DNA from: CAADGY01 sp900696665
GTDB taxonomy: Bacteria; Acidobacteriota; Terriglobia; Bryobacterales; Bryobacteraceae
Reading direction: 5' to 3'
Length of the DNA stretch: 17,719 nucleotides
NCBI GenBank assembly: GCA_035063885.1
Contig: JAPSFM010000108.1
Coordinates: 1-17,719, forward strand
Part shown: positions 13,515 through 17,719 of the stretch, one piece after another
How positions within the stretch are numbered: position 1 is the stretch's first letter
Layout of the letters: each line of letters opens with the position of its first letter
Program-made: the position numbers and the translations under genes
The notes under the pieces: generated by a model
The model's input: the letters and a program-made list of their open reading frames with translations, nothing else
What the model was told of the DNA's origin: nothing
Databases searched by the model: none

Positions 13515-13896
13515 TTCCTGACGGATGGCCTCGGCCGTTTTTTTTCCTGGGCTGTCTGTTCCGTCTCTTCCACGGGCCGCAACCGGCAGATCTTTCGATT
13601 GACAGCAACCAACTCATCTGCCCAGCCCCGGAACTTGCGGTACTCGGCGATCTCCGTTTCGGCCTTGCGGACGGCAGCAGGGGAGGGCAGGTTTTGCGTT
13701 ACTGTCTTGCCATCGATCTTCTGGGTGAGTTGAAAATGCGGACCATGTCCGGGACGTTGGGTTGAGCGCAATGACACCCCGGTTTCCCGCAGCGCCGGTT
13801 GACGCTTGTAATGGAACCGGGCTGGAAGTCACCGAGTTCAGAAATCTGCCGGAGCAGGTTGGAGCGGCCGTCAATCAGCAAGGCAAGCGGGTCCAC
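13499..13896 (-). pseudogene. IS upstream ORF1 (DUF6788-like), interrupted by a one-base frame break
   Basis: The upstream IS gene is spread over two frames. The N-terminal part (LLRQISELGDFQPGSITSVN followed by RRCGKPGCHCAQPN) runs in one frame up to about 13760. The rest (RPGHGPHFQLTQKIDGKT through AEIAEYRKFRGWADELVAVNR-like sequence to RPSVRKWRGK) continues in the -1 frame to the TAG at 13499-13501. Adding one base at 13751-13765 would restore a continuous protein of about 130 residues with the CGxxxCxC motif, as in small DUF6788-like proteins often found beside ISKra4 transposases. The start is uncertain: GTG at 13896 lies within the terminal repeat and TTG at 13881 is an alternative. I call it a pseudogene because the junction is not a recognised slippery site, but a sequencing error is possible. 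Confidence 0.65.
13538..13545 (-). promoter_or_regulatory. A8 slippery site for -1 frameshifting between IS ORF1 and ORF2
   Basis: On the coding strand the ORF1 frame reads GAA AAA AAA CGG, which gives an A-AAA-AAA heptamer. A -1 slip continues as ACG GCC GAG GCC, exactly the transposase frame. ORF1 stops 37 bp further on at 13499-13501. Transcriptional slippage on the same A8 run would have the same result. Confidence 0.75.
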
Positions 13897-13913
13897 TGTC
13901 AAGTCGCGCACCC
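13892..13913 (-). repeat. Terminal inverted repeat of the IS (receptor side)
   Basis: Read on the minus strand, this end starts GGGTGCGCGAC and ends AGTGGA, differing from the other end at three positions. The ORF1 start region falls inside it. Confidence 0.85.
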
Positions 13914-13929
13914 TCCAGCCACGCACCCC

Positions 13930-13959
13930 TTGACCTCGGGCGATCAGTTTCGATAGTGT
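13930..13959 (+). promoter_or_regulatory. Weak candidate promoter for the TonB-receptor gene
   Basis: TTGACC (13930-13935) is followed after 18 bp by TAGTGT (13954-13959). The -35 is good and the -10 poor. It lies in the 119-bp gap between the IS end and the receptor GTG. A small hairpin follows, CCCTG (13974-13978) with CAGGG (13983-13987). Apart from the ribosome binding site I see no other signal in this gap. Confidence 0.3.
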
Positions 13960-14032
13960 ATCACGAATCCCGTCCCTGCGGACAGGGGGGCGATTGGCCT
14001 TGCAGCACAGCGACAGGTTTAGGAGGAATGAA

Positions 14033-17000
14033 GTGAGTATCGTCAGCAAGCACACTCGCTTAGCTCGCTTTTTTCTGGCAGTGGTGACCGCTGCCACGCT
14101 GCATGCCCAGGAATTCCGCGGAAGGATTCAGGGCAACGTCGTGGATTCCACGGGCGGAGCAGTGGTGGGAGCCGTCGTCACTTTGCTTAACACGCAAACG
14201 GGAGTGTCGGTCGTCCGCCAAACTAATGAGGCCGGACGCTACATTTTCGACCTCATCAGTCCCGGCACCTACACCGTTACCGTGGAGTTCCCTGGGTTCT
14301 CGCGCTTCCAGCAGGAGAAAATCGTCCTGCAGCAGCGCGGTGACATCGGCGTCAATGCCGTATTGAAAGCGGGTGACATCAAGGAGACGATCACGGTCTC
14401 GGCCGAAGCCAGCGTGGTGCAGTTCAACACCGCTAAGCTGGACACTACGGTGGACAGCAAGTTGGTCAACAACCTGCCGCAGATCTACCGCACGCCGTTT
14501 CTGCTGGCGCAGTTGGATCCGGCGGTGGAGAAGAACGACGGCGGCACGGAGTTCCAGCCTTATCACAGTTGGGGTCCCAATAACCAGCGGGTCGGCGGCG
14601 GAGCCCTGTACAGCAACGACCTGCAGGTGGACGGCGCCGCGGTGGGTATCGGCTACAAGACCGGGTACGTTCCCTCCCCCGACATGGTGCAGGAAGTCAA
14701 CGTGCAACAGAACGCGGTGGACGCCGAGTACGGCAACAGCTCGGGTTCCAACATCAGTCTCACCCTCAAGTCGGGCACCAACGACTGGCATGGCACGGCT
14801 TTCTACCAGGGCCAGTATCCCTGGGCTAACGCATACGAGAACCGGGTGCACCGGACGATCAACCTGGGCCGCACGCACATATATGGCGGCACGGTGAGCC
14901 ACCCCATCATCAAAAATAAGTTGTTCAACTTCGTGGCCTACGAAGGATGGGACAAGACCGACCCCTCCACGCTGCTGAACACGCTGCCGACCGACCTGGA
15001 GCGGCAGGGGAACTTCTCGCAGTCTCTGAATGGCTCGGGCGGTCTCCGGACCATCTACGATCCCTGGACGACGAAGACTTCGTCCGACGGCTCCGTGATC
15101 ACCCGCACGCCATACCCGGGAAACATCATTCCAGCCTCGCAGCAGGATCCAGTGGCGGTGCACTACCTCAGCAAGCTGTGGAAGCCCAACCGGGAAGGCC
15201 GGGGCAACTACCACCTGGATAACTTCGCGGCGTCTCTGCCCATCAGCTTCCCCTATAAGAACTTCTCGGATCGCGCCGACTTCCAGGCCACGGATAGCCT
15301 GCGCATTTCCGGCCGTTACAGCATGTTTGTAACGCCGGTCTCCGCCACCAACCCGACCGGATCGGATTACTTCCAGTCGGACCGCGGCAGCCAGCGTGAC
15401 GCCAAGTCGATCACCGGCGACGTGACCTGGACTGCAACCGCCAACACGGTACTGAATTTCCGCGGGGAATACCACAGCTTCGTGGACGCGTCGAAGTACG
15501 ACAAGTATTTCTCCGACACGAGCAAGTGGGCGGAGATCTGGCCGAATACGAACTTCTACGAGAAGACTTTCGCCGAAGGCAACATTCCGATCCTGTTGCC
15601 GCGCATGTCGATTTCCGGAACGGACAACGCGCGATGGGTGGATATCGGACCCGGCGGCGGCTACTGGGACCAGCGACCTAACGGGGATATGATCGCCTTC
15701 AAAATCTCGCAGCAGCGTGGCGCCCATTATCTGAAGGCCGGCTTTGACACCCGCGGGAGCCGGGCGGCGAGCTTCCTCTCATACAGCAACCCCGGCTTCG
15801 GGTTTGATAGCCGCCCGACCAACGCTACTTATGTGAGTCCCAACACGCTGACTTCGGGCGACCCCTACGCCACTTTCCTGATTGGTGCCGTGATGCCGAC
15901 CGGGCGTGGCACGGCGGGCAGTTGGAACTCCAACGCCACGTCAATGCCCGTCCTGATTTTCCCCGAGCTGAGCACCCGTACCTACGGTGGTTTCATCAAC
16001 GACGACTGGAGGATCACGCGGAATCTGACCCTGAATCTGGGATTACGCTACGAATTCCAGAATCCCTATACCGAGAAAGAGGACCGCTTGACGCGCCCGC
16101 TGGACCTGACCAGTCCGATTCCTGAGTTCCAGGGAGTCAATGCGCCGCAGATGCCGGACCAGGTGAAGCAGTTCTACAGCGGGAGTTGGACCTTCAACGG
16201 AGCGTTCCAGTTCACCGAGCCGGATCACCGTTCGCAATGGAATGCGGGCAAGGGCATCCTCTCGCCGCGCATCGGTATCGCGTACCGGATCAACGACTCG
16301 ACCTCTATCCGCGCGGCCTACGGCCGTTATGTCACACCGTGGACGAATGCAAACTCGAACATGAGTACTGGAGGCACAGGGGCGAACCTCTTGGAAGGGG
16401 CCATCCCCGGTTCGTTCAGCTACTACACGGGGGCCGAATCGTATCCCCCGGAGCAGGGCGTGCCGGCCATGACGCTGAAGAATCCTTTCCCGGCGGACTA
16501 TCCGGTAGTGCAGACGTACCAGAAATCGCTGGGGCGCTACACTTCGCTGGGTGACAGCGTCACCTACATCCTGGATGACCGGAAGCGGCAGCACAGCGAT
16601 CGTTTCAACATCTCGCTGCAGCGCCAGTTGCCCACCGGGATGATTCTGGACATCACCTACTTCCTGAATCTCTCCGATTTCGCCTGGGACCTCAGCCGGA
16701 ATCTGAACCTCGTGGATCCCCGTATCGCGTACACACATAAAGCCGCGACCAACGTGCAGGTGGCCAATCCCTTCTACAACATTCTGACAAGGGAGAAGTT
16801 CCCAGGCACGCTGCGCGCGCAGAAAACCGTCGGCATTACCTCCCTGATGAAGCCGTATCCGCAGTACGGCAACATCAACGTGACCGAAGGGCAGCCGGGC
16901 GGAAACATGCGCTACCAGGCTCTGCAGTTCAAGTTGCAGAAGAACTTCAGCCGTGGCTACTCGATGCTCGTGGGGTATAACTACCACCGCCAGCGCGATC

Positions 17001-17572
17001 AGCGCTTCTACGACGACATCGCGACATACCTGCAGGAATACACCTGGATCCCCTCCGACGCCTCCCGCCACCGCTTGACCTTCGCGGCTACGTGGGAAGT
17101 GCCGCTGGGCCGGGGGCGTCAGTTTATGGCCGACGCCCCGCGCCTTCTGGATGCGCTGGTGGGCGGCTGGAACATTACGCCCACGGGCTTCTGGCGCTCG
17201 GGCCGCTTCATCCGCTTCGGCGGTCTGCTGGTGAACGGAGACCCGCACGTGGACAACCCGAACCAGAACCAGTGGTTCAATCAGAAGGTCTTCTCGCTAC
17301 TGCCGGCCTACACACCGCGCACCAACCCCTGGCAGTACGACAATCTGCTCGGCCCACAGCAGTTCAACATGGACGCCTCGCTGGTGAAGAGTTTCCCGCT
17401 AGTAGAGCGCTTCCGTTTCGAGCTGCGCATGGACGTGTTCAACGTTTTGAACAACATCACGTGGGGCAACCCCAACACCAGCGTGACTTCCTCAAACTTC
17501 GGGAAGTCTACCGACCAGTTGACCCAGACCTATGGGCGGCGTACGCAACTGGGCCTCCGGCTCCAGTTCTGA
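14033..17572 (+). CDS. Oar-like TonB-dependent receptor with carboxypeptidase-regulatory domain
   Basis: This is an outer-membrane beta-barrel protein of 1179 residues, of the large family expanded in Solibacter-type Acidobacteria; substrates are mostly unknown, and carbohydrates or peptides are often assumed. A signal peptide (SKHTRLARFFLAVVTAATLHA, likely cut near residue 25) leads into a carboxypeptidase-regulatory-like beta-sandwich (about 29-110: GRIQGNVVDSTGGAVVGAVV, NEAGRYIFDLISPGTYTVTV). A plug-like region follows, with DMVQEVNVQQNAVDAEYGNS and SGSNISLTLKSGTNDWHG. The rest is barrel, with NDDWRITRNLTLNLGLRYEF, PRIGIAYRINDSTSIRAAYG and a terminal LGLRLQF whose last residue is Phe, as needed for outer-membrane insertion. 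The start is GTG at 14033 with AGGAGG at 14021-14026 (6-nt spacing). The frame is open back to 13994, but without a ribosome binding site. The gene is intact and stands alone. Confidence 0.95.
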   Translation: MSIVSKHTRLARFFLAVVTAATLHAQEFRGRIQGNVVDSTGGAVVGAVVTLLNTQTGVSVVRQTNEAGRYIFDLISPGTYTVTVEFPGFSRFQQEKIVLQQRGDIGVNAVLKAGDIKETITVSAEASVVQFNTAKLDTTVDSKLVNNLPQIYRTPFLLAQLDPAVEKNDGGTEFQPYHSWGPNNQRVGGGALYSNDLQVDGAAVGIGYKTGYVPSPDMVQEVNVQQNAVDAEYGNSSGSNISLTLKSGTNDWHGTAFYQGQYPWANAYENRVHRTINLGRTHIYGGTVSHPIIKNKLFNFVAYEGWDKTDPSTLLNTLPTDLERQGNFSQSLNGSGGLRTIYDPWTTKTSSDGSVITRTPYPGNIIPASQQDPVAVHYLSKLWKPNREGRGNYHLDNFAASLPISFPYKNFSDRADFQATDSLRISGRYSMFVTPVSATNPTGSDYFQSDRGSQRDAKSITGDVTWTATANTVLNFRGEYHSFVDASKYDKYFSDTSKWAEIWPNTNFYEKTFAEGNIPILLPRMSISGTDNARWVDIGPGGGYWDQRPNGDMIAFKISQQRGAHYLKAGFDTRGSRAASFLSYSNPGFGFDSRPTNATYVSPNTLTSGDPYATFLIGAVMPTGRGTAGSWNSNATSMPVLIFPELSTRTYGGFINDDWRITRNLTLNLGLRYEFQNPYTEKEDRLTRPLDLTSPIPEFQGVNAPQMPDQVKQFYSGSWTFNGAFQFTEPDHRSQWNAGKGILSPRIGIAYRINDSTSIRAAYGRYVTPWTNANSNMSTGGTGANLLEGAIPGSFSYYTGAESYPPEQGVPAMTLKNPFPADYPVVQTYQKSLGRYTSLGDSVTYILDDRKRQHSDRFNISLQRQLPTGMILDITYFLNLSDFAWDLSRNLNLVDPRIAYTHKAATNVQVANPFYNILTREKFPGTLRAQKTVGITSLMKPYPQYGNINVTEGQPGGNMRYQALQFKLQKNFSRGYSMLVGYNYHRQRDQRFYDDIATYLQEYTWIPSDASRHRLTFAATWEVPLGRGRQFMADAPRLLDALVGGWNITPTGFWRSGRFIRFGGLLVNGDPHVDNPNQNQWFNQKVFSLLPAYTPRTNPWQYDNLLGPQQFNMDASLVKSFPLVERFRFELRMDVFNVLNNITWGNPNTSVTSSNFGKSTDQLTQTYGRRTQLGLRLQF

Positions 17573-17609
17573 TCATCGGGGATGTGGCTCGGCAGCTAAC
17601 TAACTAGCC

Positions 17610-17643
17610 AAGGGCGTTCGCCCTTGATATCCCTGCGGGATAT
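17610..17643 (+). terminator. Two tandem hairpins after the receptor gene
   Basis: AAGGGC/GCCCTT (17610-17615 with 17620-17625, loop GTTC) is followed directly by ATATCCC/GGGATAT (17627-17633 with 17637-17643, loop TGC). Both stems are perfect. They begin 38 bp after the receptor stop. No T-run follows, so termination is likely but not certain. They could also be part of a dispersed intergenic repeat. Confidence 0.5.
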
Positions 17644-17644
17644 A

Positions 17645-17679
17645 GAAGCCAGAAGTCAGGAGCCCGAAGCCAGGATGGC
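17645..17679. repeat. Degenerate heptanucleotide tandem repeat
   Basis: Five 7-bp units follow each other: GAAGCCA, GAAGTCA, GGAGCCC, GAAGCCA, GGATGGC. The first and fourth are identical. An inverted copy CTGGCTTC (17705-17712) near the window end can pair with GAAGCCAG at 17645-17652 or 17666-17673. This is non-coding and resembles the short tandem repeats seen between genes in some cyanobacteria and acidobacteria. It may continue past the window. Confidence 0.6.
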
Positions 17680-17719
17680 CCGGGCGTAGGAGTTCAGCAA
17701 ACGACTGGCTTCTTCGAGC

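Larger units (their letters stand above)
12156..13913 (-). mobile_element. ISKra4-family-like insertion sequence with terminal inverted repeats
   Basis: The element is about 1758 bp and is bounded by 22-bp terminal inverted repeats matching at 19 positions. It holds two overlapping minus-strand ORFs: a small Cys-containing upstream ORF (DUF6788-like) and a DDE-type transposase resembling the ISKra4 family. I assigned the family from the transposase ending (LFVGTGVIEADCKTVIGRR, FWTVRGANAILALRCC) and the gene pair. The flanking bases show no perfect target-site duplication; AGCTAC before the left end and AGCCAC three bases after the right end are only a partial match. The element lies between the rpmH promoter and a TonB-receptor gene. 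Damage in ORF1 and an altered transposase motif suggest it may no longer move by itself. Confidence 0.85.

Noticed and set aside
14060..15727. Minus-strand open frame of 555 codons opposite the TonB-receptor gene
   Set aside because: It is antisense to a clearly coding gene. Its Val/Arg/His-rich composition is typical of a shadow frame in GC-rich DNA, with no recognisable domain or ribosome binding site.
16043..17248. Minus-strand open frame of 401 codons opposite the receptor C-terminal half
   Set aside because: Same reasons: shadow of a real gene, no motif.
1..17719. CRISPR array, riboswitch, toxin-antitoxin or defence genes
   Set aside because: No regular repeat-spacer pattern, known riboswitch core or defence-type domain was recognised in the window.

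Overview
The window looks like an origin-proximal chromosomal segment of an acidobacterium, most likely of the Solibacter/Bryobacter type (Bryobacterales). This placement is inferred from three things: an acidobacterial-type ECF sigma factor beside a PknB-like Ser/Thr kinase, a roughly 1180-residue Oar-like TonB-dependent receptor, and moderately high GC content. No taxonomic marker was searched.

Left part (1-4240, minus strand): parB (cut by the window edge), parA, a parS centromere site, rsmG and mnmG. This is the classic partition and tRNA/rRNA-modification group found near bacterial replication origins. Middle part (4259-7617, plus strand): purD, a tRNA-Arg(CCU) gene, an ECF sigma factor and a short Ser/Thr kinase without the usual membrane and TPR part. 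This block points the other way and separates mnmG from mnmE. Next (7640-12139, minus strand): mnmE, jag/khpB, yidC, yidD, rnpA and rpmH, tightly packed or overlapping and read from a strong sigma70-like promoter (TTGACA-18-TATACT). The origin-type cluster rpmH-rnpA-yidD-yidC-jag-mnmE-mnmG-rsmG-parA-parB is therefore complete, apart from the inverted block in its middle.

Right part (12156-17719): an ISKra4-like insertion sequence of about 1.76 kb, whose 22-bp imperfect terminal inverted repeats I could locate. It ends 16 bp upstream of the rpmH -35 box. It has two ORFs joined by an A8 slippery tract that suits -1 frameshifting. A second frame break in ORF1 and a probable catalytic-site substitution suggest decay. 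Beyond it lies a complete TonB-dependent receptor gene with a good ribosome binding site and signal peptide. After that come two tandem hairpins and a degenerate heptanucleotide tandem repeat.

Functionally, the minus-strand genes cover chromosome segregation (ParABS), tRNA wobble-uridine modification (MnmE/MnmG), 16S rRNA methylation (RsmG), membrane protein insertion (YidC/YidD), RNA binding (Jag), RNase P and ribosomal protein L34. I found no convincing new defence or biosynthetic system. The most notable points are the frameshift-organised IS, the degenerate KH loop in Jag, the missing TM2 arginine in YidC, the truncated kinase, and the plus-strand block inside the conserved cluster.
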